64,000 nt of DNA, taken from NCBI GenBank assembly GCA_030248135.1, contig JASANC010003287.1:85427-149426 (forward strand), given 5' to 3'. The position numbers and the translations under genes are program-made. This document shows positions 23,801-34,495 of this stretch, piece after piece. The DNA is from Theristus sp. LFF4_11 (Eukaryota; Nematoda; Chromadorea; Monhysterida; Xyalidae). The notes under the pieces are model-generated. The model saw only the letters and a list, made by a program, of their open reading frames with translations, searched no databases and was not told where the DNA came from. Numbering within the stretch: the stretch's first letter is position 1; the number at the start of each line of letters is the position of its first letter.

Positions 23801-25556
23801 GGGGGGGGGGTGGCGGTCAAAATTTTGAAATTTGATAGATAGATAGCTAAAACGCTAAAAAGCTATAAAAACAGCAAAATAATGCTAAAAAATACACTAA
23901 AAATCAAGTATAAACGCGTATTTTACCTAAAATTAGCGAAATTTTCAAGAATTACGAGCAAAAATGGTAAATTTTGGTCAAAAATTGACTCATTTTATGT
24001 CTTCGAAGACAAAAATTTTCAGATAGATAGCTGGCTGAGAATTTTTTTTAGATAGATAATAGCTGAGCCGAAAAAACCTGTCTGATAGAGATAGATTCGA
24101 AAAATTTTTTGGGGGGGGCGGCCGCGGCCCCCCCAGCCCCCCCCCCTAGAACAACTATGCCTTTCTGTGCAGGCATTGCTGTGGAGCGTCGTCTGTCGTC
24201 CTGCACAGAAAGCGTGCATCACGTGACCACCAACCAATCAGCTGATTCCCTATAATTTAGCGTTCGACTGTATATATCCACCTAGCTGCAAAATTGTCGG
24301 TGTATTCTACAACAACTGCATGCAAAGCAACTGAACAAGGACATGAGCAAAACGCGTTTACCAACCGGACGTCTTGATACGGTCGATTGTCTTCATCGCA
24401 TAGCACTGCGTTTAGCTTCTCGACAATTTCAATGCCATCTGTGATCTGGGAAAATACAACAAAAATTATAATGTCAGACCCGATTCAGCAGCTATTTTAC
24501 GTCACAGGTTGAGTAGGAGCATTTGAAATGGTTACTGTTTGCGCGTAATGCAGTCATTATCACAGATACCGAATTAAAGAAAAGCCATCGCGGCCGATTG
24601 CGTTGTTGACGCTTAATTGTCACTCGTTTTCAAAAAATAAAAATGCCCCCCCGAACAACCTTTCAGTCAGTCAGTCAGTCCGTTTGATTCTACAGTTTTA
24701 TTTACCTGTCCAAAGACGGTGTGCTTGTTGGCGTCCAAGTAGTCGAGCTCGTCCGCCAGTGTCACCAGGAACTGACTGCCGTGTGCGTCCGCGCCGTTGT
24801 TCACCATGGAGACGGTCCCCACACGGACGTGACGCAACTTTGGCAACAGTTCTGCCTCGAAGTAGCTGCCGGCCTTGTTGTCATCGGTCAATTGACTGGA
24901 AACGGGTTCGGTGGCTCGAGGATAAAACGCAGTTTAAAAAAATAGCAAAAAAAATTTGAAAGAGCTGTTTTCTACATTCAATTTGAAGAAAACAACGCCC
25001 ATACAACCGTATGAACGCCACAGTTCTACGAAACAGCAAAACACGCAAAATCTGCGATGCGACGCAGCCACATTGTGCACATGACAATTGCAGTCCAGCA
25101 AAATCAGTCTAATACGAATTAAACAAGAAGCAGAGGCTTTCCGCAACACCAACCCATAGATCGACTCTCCACCTTTACCCGTGCCCGTTGGATCACCAGT
25201 CTGAGCAACGTAGCTTTCCTAAAATTCAGACACAATAAAACAACCAGAATGAACCTGAACAGTATGCACTGAAAGCCCTCTGAAACAACCAAACCAACCT
25301 CAATCGAATGGAACAAGCTGAAGTTGTAGTACTTGATTTTGCACAACTTGAGGAAGTTCAGACAACCTGAAATGAAAGTCGCAGATCGGCGTGTTGTTAT
25401 AATTGCAAATTGGTCTAAGAATAAGAAAACCACTGTCCATTAACATGAAAAACTGTCCAATAACAAAGAAACCGCAGTAGACGAACATTTCGGCCGTTCC
25501 TTGACAAACAAGTCCACCACGAAGTCGCCCAGTGTTGTTTCAATCAACACAGCCAT
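20894..25556 (-). CDS. PPIL4: Peptidyl-prolyl isomerase-like 4 (cyclophilin + RRM + RS tail)
   Basis: Nuclear cyclophilin linked to pre-mRNA splicing and RNA polymerase II (the C. elegans orthologue is known as sig-7). Eleven exons in order: 25556-25487, 25366-25299, 25218-25154, 24895-24706, 24445-24366, 23566-23470, 22886-22770, 22375-22251, 22004-21820, 21505-21378, 21178-20894; 469 residues against 492 in human; every phase agrees. The cyclophilin domain (about 1-165) has QTGDPTGTG and [15 protein letters not shown]. As in human PPIL4, the catalytic Arg of CypA is not present at its usual place, so isomerase activity is doubtful. DDPFDD follows, then an RRM at about 243-324 (RNP2 VLFVCKL, RNP1 YAFVEFE, then VDFSQSVAK) and an Arg/Ser-rich C-terminus. 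The first exon begins only ~300 bp after the NGDN stop. Three MITEs occupy introns. Confidence 0.96.
22555..22681. mobile_element. Short MITE in PPIL4 intron (GGCCCGT termini)
   Basis: About 127 bp bounded by AGGCCCGTTTATAC and GTATACACGGGCCT, with TTAA-like flanks (TTTAA before, TTAAA after). Interior has ACGTATG/CATAC arms and several TGACGT motifs. Confidence 0.7.
22919..23161. mobile_element. MITE-A copy 4, interrupted by MITE-B
   Basis: GGCATTCATGAAGCAGTATT at 22920 and its complement ending near 23160 are the two arms of one MITE-A. They are split by ~165 bp (about 22948-23107), a MITE-B that reads CTCGCTAATATATGCAACTA at one end and TTCCAGATGGACTGTA at the other. The MITE-B therefore inserted into an older MITE-A, all within one PPIL4 intron. 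Confidence 0.85.
23621..24273. mobile_element. MITE-C copy 3, split by a G-rich insertion
   Basis: The left MITE-C arm (TACAGTCGAACTCTAAATTA then TCAGCTGATTGGTTGG) and the right arm (CCAACCAATCAGCTGATT to GTTCGACTGTA) are separated by ~465 bp at about 23695-24160. The insert has poly-G runs, GATAGATAGCTGG repeats and short inverted ends (GTTGTTCCAG / CTAGAACAAC). It lies in the PPIL4 intron between exons 5 and 6. Confidence 0.8.
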
Positions 25557-25857
25557 CGCTGATTAGTCACGAAAGCACCTAATGTGTAAAAGTGGAAAAC
25601 GATTGTCAAAAAACAAATTAACTTCTGAAATACAACAGTCAATAACACGCAATGCAGCGCTTGGAAGTGGCACACCATTTGCAGAACAAATGAAAATCAA
25701 TTCGGAATTTTATCTGAATTTTTCTTCCAGTAAACAACATCTGTTAAAGGGCTGTTCAAACAATAACTTCTGCTCAACAATAACAATTAAACAATCTCAA
25801 TATCTCGTGAAAACAACAAAGCAATCAATGGCTTCAACTGTAAATTTAATAATTTGA

Positions 25858-28165
25858 TCAACGCTTTCTGCTCTTCTTGCCCTTCGTCTTCGACTTTTTC
25901 GAACCGGTTAATTTTCGTTTCTTGCCCTGAAATAGCCATTCAGTTTCAACACACCAATCCAAAACACCCGCCACAAATTAACTAATTTGCATGGTGGTTC
26001 TCTGCATTTCGACCTGGCCAACATCAGACATCCAGAAGAGGGTGGCCTCATCAGTGATGTGCCCCTCTTAAACCACTCGAGTCGTGAAAGCTAGCGTACA
26101 AGACTCAGTGATTGAGTAATACTAAAGGGGCGTTCATGAACCAGTATTTAACACAGCTACGCGTCACTACTCACTGCATACTGTTTCATGAATGCCGCTG
26201 AATTCAAATTCAAGTCAGCACTTCCATGACCTTTTTCGTTGTGCCCGCCCTCGCGTCAGCATCATACTGCCCGTACTGCAGCAGTGCATCCAGCGTCGAC
26301 GCAGCCAATTGTCTTCGTTCGGCTTGTTCTTGTTTCTTGGTCAGACGGATGCGCACTAGATTCGCTTCCTCGTAGCGGCGGCGCTGGTCGAGCTCGGCGA
26401 GCAGGCGGCCACGTCGTGCGTCGCCAATGTCCTAAAAAATGGCAAACCGTGCCGTCGGTATGATTGGTGCGAATTGAATTGTGCACGCCGATTGGTTGTG
26501 CTGCGAGCATGCGGCCAATCAGCGCACCGGGTGGTTTTTTGTGAAATATTCTGCGTACACGCTAATATCTCTCTTGTTAGCTTGTATACAGAAATTTATC
26601 CATTCACTGTTCGAATCACTGTCGTCGCTTGTATTCCCATGATTGTCATGAAGAGACACAAAACATCAGTAATTGTTTCGAGTTTCTTCGCACAGCACCC
26701 ACTCGAATTTCCTGCGGTGCCTCCGTGAGTTGTTCGCGTAGATCCTGGATCAGACTGCTGTTGAGCGCCCGGCGGCGTTGGCGTTCCAGTTGACGTTGCT
26801 GCGCGGTGCGGCCGCTCGGCTCGTCTGAAAAAAATCGCGATTCCAACCGCCAAAAGAGCATCTCGGTTTTGGAAAAAGTTGATGCTGGGCGATTATTATC
26901 GTAATTATTTCGTGTAATTATCCGTGACATCCCATTAAATGTGAGCCTTTTCCTGTAATCTCCGTTGTTGTTCTCCAGTCCACTAAATCGCCACTCTCTC
27001 GCTGCTTGAAATAAAACCAACAAACAATACCATCGTAATGCATGGCCGTGATCTTCGGCGGCACATAAACGCCCGCCTTTGGATTCGGCTGCCTCTCCTC
27101 AGCATCGTCGTCGTCCGATCCACGGTCACTTTGATCGTCCTGAAATGGCTTTTTTACAAACAGATTTTGATTAAAATAGGCTATTGAAAGGGAAAACTTG
27201 GAAACGAACAAAAATCATTGAATCTGCAGCACTCACTTGGCCGATTATTGAAAGGGAAAACTTCGGAATGAACGAAAGAAAAATTGAATCTGCATTCTGC
27301 ACTCACTTCGTCGCTGGCATCCAGCATTGCTGCCGGGTTCGCTCTCACTGCACTCGAACTGGGCCCGGTGCTGGCTGGAAGTTTGAAAAATACTCCATAT
27401 GACGGTGTTCTGGTTTGTGTTTCACCAACAGCTCACATCAAAAACGTTTACATTCAGCGGTGCTGTTTGCCAGTTTTATCAGTCGCTCGATCTGCGGCTG
27501 CATGCGCTGCTCAATCGGGCGGAGTCGCTCCAGCACCTGCGTTTTTGAAAAAAAAACAATTTTTTATTTTTTTCAAAGTTCAGTGCAAGAAGCCCCGTAA
27601 AAAACCGAACACGACAAAGTACAAAATGTTTTTTTTAACTTTTCAAACCGTTCGATTTTCGACGATTCGATCGATGGCCGGATGATCACGGATACTGTGG
27701 CCGTTTAGCATTTGCTGAATCAAGTTCGCCAGATTTGCACAGTACATCAGCAGCTCATGGTTCTTCACGTCCAGCAGACTGATGCCCTGCAAACACTGCG
27801 AGACTGTTCAATGCTGATTGGCTGGCTGTGAAAACCGATCAACTTATATTAAGCGTCATATTAAATTCCGACATCGTTATGACCAGTTGGAGCAACCAAA
27901 TGTGAAATGCAAAAACATAAACGCAACTCGCATCTCACAGCCCGGTCTCCGCCTTTTGCCAGCACTGCAGCCGACACTTGTCCGCATCCCCAAAAAAATC
28001 CAAAAAACCAACCGATTGTGCCTGTTGTTTGCGTGTCAGTTCGTTCACGGCGTTGCGCAGCTGAACGCAGAACGCACGAACACTGCTAGTAGATGCCTCC
28101 AATTGCTGACTGAGCTCTTCGAAGCGTTTGTTCACATCGGCGTTCACTTCGCTCGAGGCCGGCAT
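25858..28165 (-). CDS. NGDN: Neuroguidin (Sas10/Utp3/C1D family; LCP5)
   Basis: Nucleolar component of the small-subunit processome needed for 18S rRNA maturation; also described as an eIF4E-binding translational regulator in animals. Eight exons in order: 28165-28013, 27786-27649, 27536-27452, 27374-27307, 27139-27031, 26824-26703, 26431-26231, 25926-25858; 314 residues (human 315), all phases consistent. The Sas10/C1D domain spans roughly 1-125 with ISLLDVKNHELLMYC and LERLRPIEQRMQPQIERLIK. An acidic linker follows (SDRGSDDDDAEE), then YVPPKITAMHYD, the RRRALNSS-LIQDLREQ helix and a Lys-rich nuclear tail. Intron 4 holds a short tandem duplication that copies the splice donor. PPIL4 begins ~300 bp downstream on the same strand, and a joint transcript is possible. 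Confidence 0.94.
26123..26201. mobile_element. MITE-A copy 5, in an NGDN 3' intron
   Basis: TAAAGGGGCGTTCATGAACC on the left and TGTTTCATGAATGCCGCTGA on the right; about 79 bp with a shortened loop. Lies ~30 bp beyond the donor at 26231. Confidence 0.8.
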
Positions 28166-28197
28166 TCCTTTGTTTTTTTCTTTCTGTCAAACTAAAC

Positions 28198-28360
28198 TAC
28201 AGTCTAACTCAATAACATATCCAACTTGCTGATTGGTTGATGCATGCAATCTGTGCGTGAATTGCTGTGGAGGCGGAGTTTGGTTTGCATAGAATCCATG
28301 CATCACGTGACCACCAACCAATCAGCTGTAGAAGACGAACAGTTATCGAGTTAGACTGTA
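28198..28360. mobile_element. MITE-C copy 4, just upstream of NGDN
   Basis: TACAGTCTAACTCAATAAC to GTTATCGAGTTAGACTGTA, with both CCAATCAG arms. It begins 33 bp upstream of the NGDN start codon, so its CCAAT boxes would lie in the promoter or 5' UTR. Confidence 0.85.
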
Positions 28361-29412
28361 GAAGACCAACATTTGGTATCGTCGAACACCAAATTTCTGT
28401 AAAAAAAAACGCTCAACTTCCTTCGTGGGTTGAGCAGTGGTTCTTGCAAACCGTTCAAACGCTAATTACCGAAACGAATTGACTTACTCCCCAGAATGTA
28501 CACTTTATCTGGCTTCCTCAACAAAAATAACCAGACCAAGAGTAAAAAAAAACATGGAACACCCTGTTTTGATTAAATATACTGCTCATAAAAATGCTTG
28601 GCAAACAATATGACACTTGGAAAGCACTAGTTGTGACGTATTTGACCAAGAAACTTCTAAAACTGATGATTGTGGTTCTGCGACTCCAATGCGCGACGCG
28701 CATAGATAGGTAAACAGTTTCATGCATGACGCGCGGGAATTCAAAATTGGTGAACTGACTGAACCGCAAGATGGTAACTTAGGTCAATTGGAATTGCCAC
28801 ACGAAGTATGGAACTAGTTTCCTGACTACGTCTCCAAGCGTGCTAACTCGCAGAATCTAAAAAATTGATAATAACAACTCTATAAAAGACATGGTTGTGC
28901 TAAAGCGCACTGGTCAGTATTGCAATCAGCACTGCACTGCAGATGCCGCAAAAAAAGGAAAGAAACACCAACAACACTGAAAATGTCTGAAACCAAAACA
29001 CAGTGGAAAACTCTAGTCTTCAACGATTTGACCGTTAAAAATGTTATTTTTTTTAAATTCAGATGTTACTTTACTTTCTAAACAAAATTTCTGACCAGTT
29101 TTTGATAATCACTTGTTGCCTAATGTTCTGTTTTAAGGTTTCGCTAATCTGTATTCCAGAAATCCAGTGAGGAATCTCTCCTTGTGCATATTCCTGACAC
29201 TTACAATGTGTCGAATAAAATCAATCAATCAATCAGAAATAACATTTGAATTCCTCATTAAAAAATAATAATGTGTTCCGGTCGGGTTGCACGTCAACAA
29301 CATTTTCTACAGTAACGACATGGGACAAAGAAGAGACATGTATCAAGCACCAACAGTGACCAGAAACAAGCACAAGCAAAGCTCCCCAAATCGGTCCAAT
29401 CCGGAAAACCCG
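28361..29412. other. Spacer upstream of NGDN
   Basis: No coding frame recognised. About 28660-28760 is an inverted copy of the dispersed repeat at 17170-17345 (shared GAATTC-CCGCGTCATGCATGA, read in the opposite sense). The 3' UTR of the zinc-finger gene probably extends into the right end. Confidence 0.6.
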
Positions 29413-30284
29413 TCACAGCTGCAGCGTTCGCCTGCGTTTCTCCTCGATCACGCGGCGCTGCGTGTTCGGCGACAGCGGCGACCTCTGTCGTTTACCGGAG
29501 CGTTTGCCACTGGAGCGATTTCGATTGTAATGGTAGCCGTTCTGTCGGTAATATTCGATTGACGTGCGAACTGGCGACCGACTGCGTGCCGACGTCGAAC
29601 TGCTGCACGTGTTGTCCAGGTGGCTGTTGCTGGCGTTCAAATTTGGCGCCATTCGCCCGTCAGAACAGCGGCGAGATTCACTACTGCGAGATGGCGAGTG
29701 ATCGGTTGAGCTGGATGAAAAAAACACACATGATTTACGATCTACTTTTAAAAGGATGTAGCCAGCAACTCAAAAACCAATCACTGCGGCTCTCCTCATG
29801 TGAACAGTTGCAAAGGACTCACGGTTGACCGAGTACCGTGTCACGGTTGAAGTGGTTGAACGAAGCGTCGTTGCTGTTTTCAGACGTGGATCGACTGGTT
29901 GATGCGACCGGTGCAGCGGCACACTCCGTCACTGCCGGTCTGCCCCAATGGCTGCTTGCCGGCAGATGTACTTGACGCGGCGTCGATTCGGCGGTGGTGG
30001 TGACGCCATTGTAGCGATCGTAATCGCGCCAGAACTCAAGCGCGTGCTTCGCCAAAGCGTGAATCGTCAGAAAGCGACCAGTCGCGAAACGCTTGTCACA
30101 GTATTTACATTGCGTTGTGCACCTGACCGTGTGTTTGTATGGGTCTCATCATGGTTGAGCAGTCACCGCAGGCAAACCCTTCCAACATTCAACCCATTTT
30201 TTCTAAAAAACAACAACAAAATCGGCAACAAACTCACTCATCGCCCATCAACACCGGATTTGAGCTGAGCGGTATTTCTGCCAT
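29413..30284 (-). CDS. Single C2H2 zinc-finger protein with Ser/Arg-rich tail
   Basis: Three exons, 30284-30238, 30122-29823 and 29710-29413, give 214 residues; both junctions are phase 2 and fit. The finger lies near residues 21-41: C-K-Y-C-D-K-R-F then TIHALAKH (C-x2-C-x12-H-x4-H). It is followed by an aromatic, acidic segment (ALEFWRDYDRY), a Ser/Thr-rich stretch, and a C-terminus with SRSPVRTSIEYYRQNGYHY and basic runs GKRSGKRQRSPLSP. The layout suggests an RNA- or chromatin-associated nuclear protein, but I do not recognise the family. The start is only 284 bp below the stop of the bZIP gene on the same strand, so the two may be co-transcribed. Confidence 0.75.
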
Positions 30285-30567
30285 ATAATTGAGATCTGAA
30301 TGAAACACTGCTACATTTTCACAGATAAAAATGGTCGATATCACGTCATACAGGTAAGCACTTTTGTAGTGCATCTGAAATTCACACAGCAGCTGGCGAA
30401 AAAGGCAAAAAAAAGCAAAATGTCATGATCGAGACCTTCATTTTGTTTATTTTCACCTCCAAAGCGATGTTTACAAGAAAAAACAGAACAGATAACAAAA
30501 CGAGAGCGAGAATAGAAACGCTTCCAGAATAGAATTCAGACTGAAATATCACATTCACACAAAAAAC

Positions 30568-31074
30568 TCAGTTGATCCTGCGTTTCGACCGTGTTACTGT
30601 GGTGGCCGATGTCGTCGTGGACGCAGACGGCCCGGACATTTCACGACCAGCAGCGGCTGCCCCCGAGTGCGCGTTCACCGTGCTCTCAATCACCGACGGC
30701 GCGTCCTTGCCGGCGGCCATCGACACAAACATGTCCTTCAAGAACTTCAGCTCCTTGTTCAACGAGTCCACCTTGCGCTCGAGATCGTCGTTCTCAGCGC
30801 GCAACTGTTCCACTTGCTCCATGGTGGCGCGTTCCTCTTCACGCTTCTTCTGCCTCGACCGATTCACGGCTTCGTTGTTGCGTCGCCGCTTCTCAACGTA
30901 GGCTGGATCGGCAGAATGCGACTGGTCCGACGACGACGCGACGCTTGCTGGACGCTTGTTGGCGATTTGCGTTTGTTCGCCGTCGACAGTTGTTCTCAGT
31001 GTTGCGGCTCGTTTCTTTTTTGGCGGCATTATCGGTCGGACTCGGATCGGAAGTTTGGAGTTCGACTTCGACAA
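30568..31074 (-). CDS. CEBPG: C/EBP-gamma-like bZIP transcription factor
   Basis: A single-exon frame of 168 residues. The basic region VEKRRRNNEAVNRSRQKKRE contains the C/EBP signature (N-x-x-AV-x-x-SR). It is followed by a heptad leucine zipper (VEQLRAENDDLERKVDSLNK, ELKFLKDMF) that matches C/EBP-gamma better than alpha/beta, since there is no long activation domain and the zipper ends in LKD-F. The tail is Ser/Thr/Ala-rich. C/EBP-gamma proteins bind CCAAT-like sites as heterodimers and act in stress responses. An in-frame Met at 31029 (MPPKKKR) could also be the start; the longer frame is given because nothing excludes it. The nearest neighbour upstream is repeat DNA from 31260. Confidence 0.9.
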   Translation of the reverse strand: MSKSNSKLPIRVRPIMPPKKKRAATLRTTVDGEQTQIANKRPASVASSSDQSHSADPAYVEKRRRNNEAVNRSRQKKREEERATMEQVEQLRAENDDLERKVDSLNKELKFLKDMFVSMAAGKDAPSVIESTVNAHSGAAAAGREMSGPSASTTTSATTVTRSKRRIN

Positions 31075-31259
31075 TCGACACTTCGAAGTTTTTTTGAACT
31101 TTTATTTATCTGGATTTTTAAAATCATTTTCAATTGAAAAATTTCCCCCATCAAACAAAACTGTACTTCGTTCTGAATCTGAATATGCATTCCTTCAAAA
31201 TTAAAGACACTTTTTCCACTAAGGTCAGTTTCATTCAAATAACAAGCTTGAAAAAAAAC

Positions 31260-32598
31260 AATCAAGGAGCAGGGGAGCCCGAGCACCGAGCAACAAGCAA
31301 TTTTCGAGGGGGGGGTTTTTGTCACGTGGGGGGGGGGGGGGGGGGGAAGGTAATCCGGATTTTTTTTTAAATTAAAAAAAAAATTTTTTTTAAAATTTTT
31401 TTTACAAGTTAGGTTTGTTCGAAGCGTCTCGTCGAGCTGAGTTCATCTAGACTATTTTCAGAACGATCCGGAAAACTATAAGAGCGAAAATCGTGTTTTA
31501 TTGAAATTATGTCCATTTCATATAGGGACAGTTGCATTTTCAACAGTATAACAGAACTATTTTCGACGTGTACTTGCATATTGAACCGTTCTTAGTTGTT
31601 CCTCTTTAGAAAATTAGCAAAATTTGACTGTGTTCAAAAATTCCTGTTTGCTGTAGCTAAGTCGGCAACCCTGTCGACCCGGTCGCCCCCCCCCCAAGAA
31701 CTTACTTTCAGGTTCAACCAGCTATTCTATCTGCAACATGGCGAGAGCCCACTCTTCAAATCATCGTATCGAAAACACGTACCATGATTTCGAGCTCACG
31801 TTGCGGGCAACTGACTGACTCAAGTGTACCACGTTAGTTTAGCTCAGCACGAAAGTTTTAACATGTGGTCATGTGATCGGGTCTCTGAAAAACGGTCGTG
31901 TGATGTGGTATTAACCAACCTCTCCGCTCCACTTGCATAACAAGCTATCGCACAACTCCCTTGTAGACCTATAACATACGCCACTCAACAACATAACATG
32001 TGCAGCTCAAGGCCAACCGACTGAAAAAAACCTGTTCTAAGTGGCAAGAAAACGATTTCTGTAACGTTATTTCAATTCAGTTAAGTCATTTCAACGCTAA
32101 AAATTGACTCTAGAAGTCATCCAAATCGAAAAACATGGGTACGTCGGTCAAAATGACCAAATTTTGACATGTACCTAAGCACGCGAAATTGGTAACGAAA
32201 CTTTGGTTTGAACTTTCAAACAATACACCATGAATCGAATTTTCAGAGCAAAGTAGAAGAAAAATTTTTCAATTTTTTGTACAGTGCATATCAGATGTCA
32301 TTCGTGTCAGTGCGTTGTTGGCTTAAATTTTGAAGGAAAAACGCTAAATTTTGCGCGAAATTACAATGAAGAATGTCAAGTTATCTATATTTAGCTATAT
32401 ATGGACAAAGACAAAAAATCATGATTTTTGAGCAAAAATTTGTTTTTGGGGGGGTTGGGGGGGGGGAGGGGGCGCGGGGGGGGGGGGGGGTGTCTAGCAA
32501 ATTTCGAGGGGGGGTGGATGGTCCAGTGTCAGGTTGGGGGGTGGGGGGGGGGGGGGGGCCGGGGGGGTGACCCCCACCCCCCCTCGTCTTCGGTACTG
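31260..32598. repeat. Degenerate copy 1 of the CTAGGG element, with G-runs
   Basis: From about 31351 (AATCCGGATTTTTTTT) to about 32280 the sequence matches the element at 37348-38382. Both termini are lost. Long G-runs flank it at 31307-31346 and 32448-32570. The leader CAAGGAGCAGGGGAGCCCGA occurs at 31263 and again at 32601 ahead of copy 2, so the copies arose by duplication of a larger segment, or the assembly is uncertain here. Confidence 0.75.
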
Positions 32599-32621
32599 AT
32601 CAAGGAGCAGGGGAGCCCGAG

Positions 32622-33666
32622 TAGGGTTAGGGAAAAAAAATCCGGATTTTTTTTAAAAAAAAAATTTTTAAAAAAAAAAAAATTTAAATTTTTTTTTACA
32701 AGTTAGGTTTGTTCGAAGCGTCTCGTCGAGCTGAGTTCATCTAGACTATTTTCAGAACGATCCGGAAAACTATAAGAGCGAAAATCGTGTTTTATTGAAA
32801 TTATGTCCATTTCATAGAGGGAAAGTTGCATTTTCAACAGTAAAACAGGACAATTTTCGACGTGTACTTGAATATTGAACCGTTCTTAGTTGTTCCTCTT
32901 TAGAAAATTACCAAAATTTGACTGTGTTCAAAAATTCCTGTTTGCTGTAGCTAAGTCGGCAACCCCTGTCGACCCGGTCGCCCCCCCCCCAAGACACTTA
33001 CTTTCAGGTTCAACCAGCTATGCTATCTGCCACATGGCGAGAGCCCACTCTTCAAATCATCGTATCGAAAACACGTACCATGATTTCGCGATCACGTTGC
33101 GGGCAACTGACAGACGCAAGTTTAACACGTTAGTTTAGCTCAGCACGCAAGTTTTAACATGTGGCCATGTTATCGGGCATCTGAAAAACGGTCGTGTGAT
33201 GTGGTATTAACCAACATCCCCGCTCCAATTGTTTAACAATATATCGCACAACTCCATTGTAGACCTATAACGTACGCCAATCAACAAGATATCATGTTCA
33301 TCTCATGGCCTACCGACTGAAAAAACATGTTCTAAGTTGCAAGAAAACGATTTCTGAAACGATATTTCAATTCAGTTAAGTCATTTCAACGCTAAAAATT
33401 GACTCTAGAAGTCATCCAAATCGAAAAACATGGAGTACGTCGGTCAAAATGACCAAATAATGACATGTACCTAAGCACACAAAGAAGTTGGGAAGAAAAT
33501 TTGGTTTGAACTTTCAAAAAATTATGCCATAAATCGAATTTTCAGAGCAAAGTAGAAGAAAAATTTTTCAAATTTTTTTTTAAGTTTGAAAAAAAAAATC
33601 CAAATTTAAAAAAAAAACGAAAAAAAAATAAAAAAAAAAATTTTTTTTTCAAAGCCCCTAACCCTA
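32622..33666. mobile_element. Copy 2 of the CTAGGG-terminal element
   Basis: Starts TAGGGTTAGGG and ends CCCCTAACCCTA, with the same interior as 37348-38382 (for example GTTCGAAGCGTCTCGTCGAG and GTAGCTAAGTCGGCAACCCC). About 1045 bp, with A/T homopolymer tracts just inside both ends. No transposase frame. Confidence 0.85.
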
Positions 33667-33761
33667 AAAAGAATTATGTTTTTGTAAAAGGAAAATATTT
33701 AAAGGAAAAATTAAAAAATTTTTTGTTTTTTGGTTTGGATGGGTGGGGGTGTGTGTTGTAG

Positions 33762-34137
33762 GTGCGTCTAAAGAAAGACTCGACCGACTACGTGATCTGC
33801 GTCTTCTGGGACAATCGTGTGCAGCACGTGCAGGTGCAGAGTACCACCGACAACAAGTTCACGCTGAACAAGGAGAGCGCAAAGGCGGAGCGATTCAACA
33901 GCGTCGAGGAGCTGGTTGGTCGAGTTTTGTTTGAGTTTAGTTTAGCAATATATTCAAATTTAGCACGTTGGTTAGTTGGGCGACTGGATTCAAAATGCCG
34001 TAAAAAAACAATGCACTCAGATCCGCTACTTCCAAACGACCGGCTCGCCGTTGTTGCCGCCGTATCCATTCAAGATCACTAAACCAATTGCACGTGGCTC
34101 ACGAACGATCGCACGCGATTACAGTCGTACAGGCAAG
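33762..34137 (+). pseudogene. Orphan C-terminal two-thirds of an SH2 domain
   Basis: Two exon-like segments, 33762-33914 and 34021-34137, are bounded by consensus splice sites and stay in phase 0. They encode an SH2 core (DYVICVFWDNRVQHVQVQS; FNSVEEL then IRYF) ending PFKITKPIAR, which in Fes/Fer-like kinases directly precedes the kinase domain. The first SH2 half with the phosphotyrosine-binding Arg (the FLVR motif) is missing: repeat DNA begins immediately to the left. It reads in phase into the start of the next gene through an acceptor at 34456, so it may be part of a tandem-SH2 kinase, a decayed neighbour gene, or a gene broken by assembly. Confidence 0.55.
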
Positions 34138-34495
34138 GTTCGATCGGACAAAACACAACAGGTGTTTAATAAAGTGTTTACTACTTTTTTGGTTCTCCGG
34201 CACAGTGCGTTTGCAGGCGTTAGGAATTTTCATTCTATGATTGATGCGGCAGTTCAAAGTTGCCAGAGTTACTCGGTTGTATCTGAGGTGTCGGGTCAGT
34301 TCAGCAATTTTGAATTGCCGCGTCACGCTGGACTCTGATCACTTATCTATGCCCCCATTGTGTTGCAGAACAAAATAAAACATACATGTAAATGTAGCTA
34401 TAATACACGTCACTGATTACTATTTCCTGAATACACTTAACCGACACATGCTGCAGAGTGGTGCATCATCACGGCGACACGCGCGCCTGCGGAAG

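Noticed and set aside
32373..32706. Gly-rich reading frames
   Set aside because: They are translations of poly-G runs at the edge of a repeat element, not protein.
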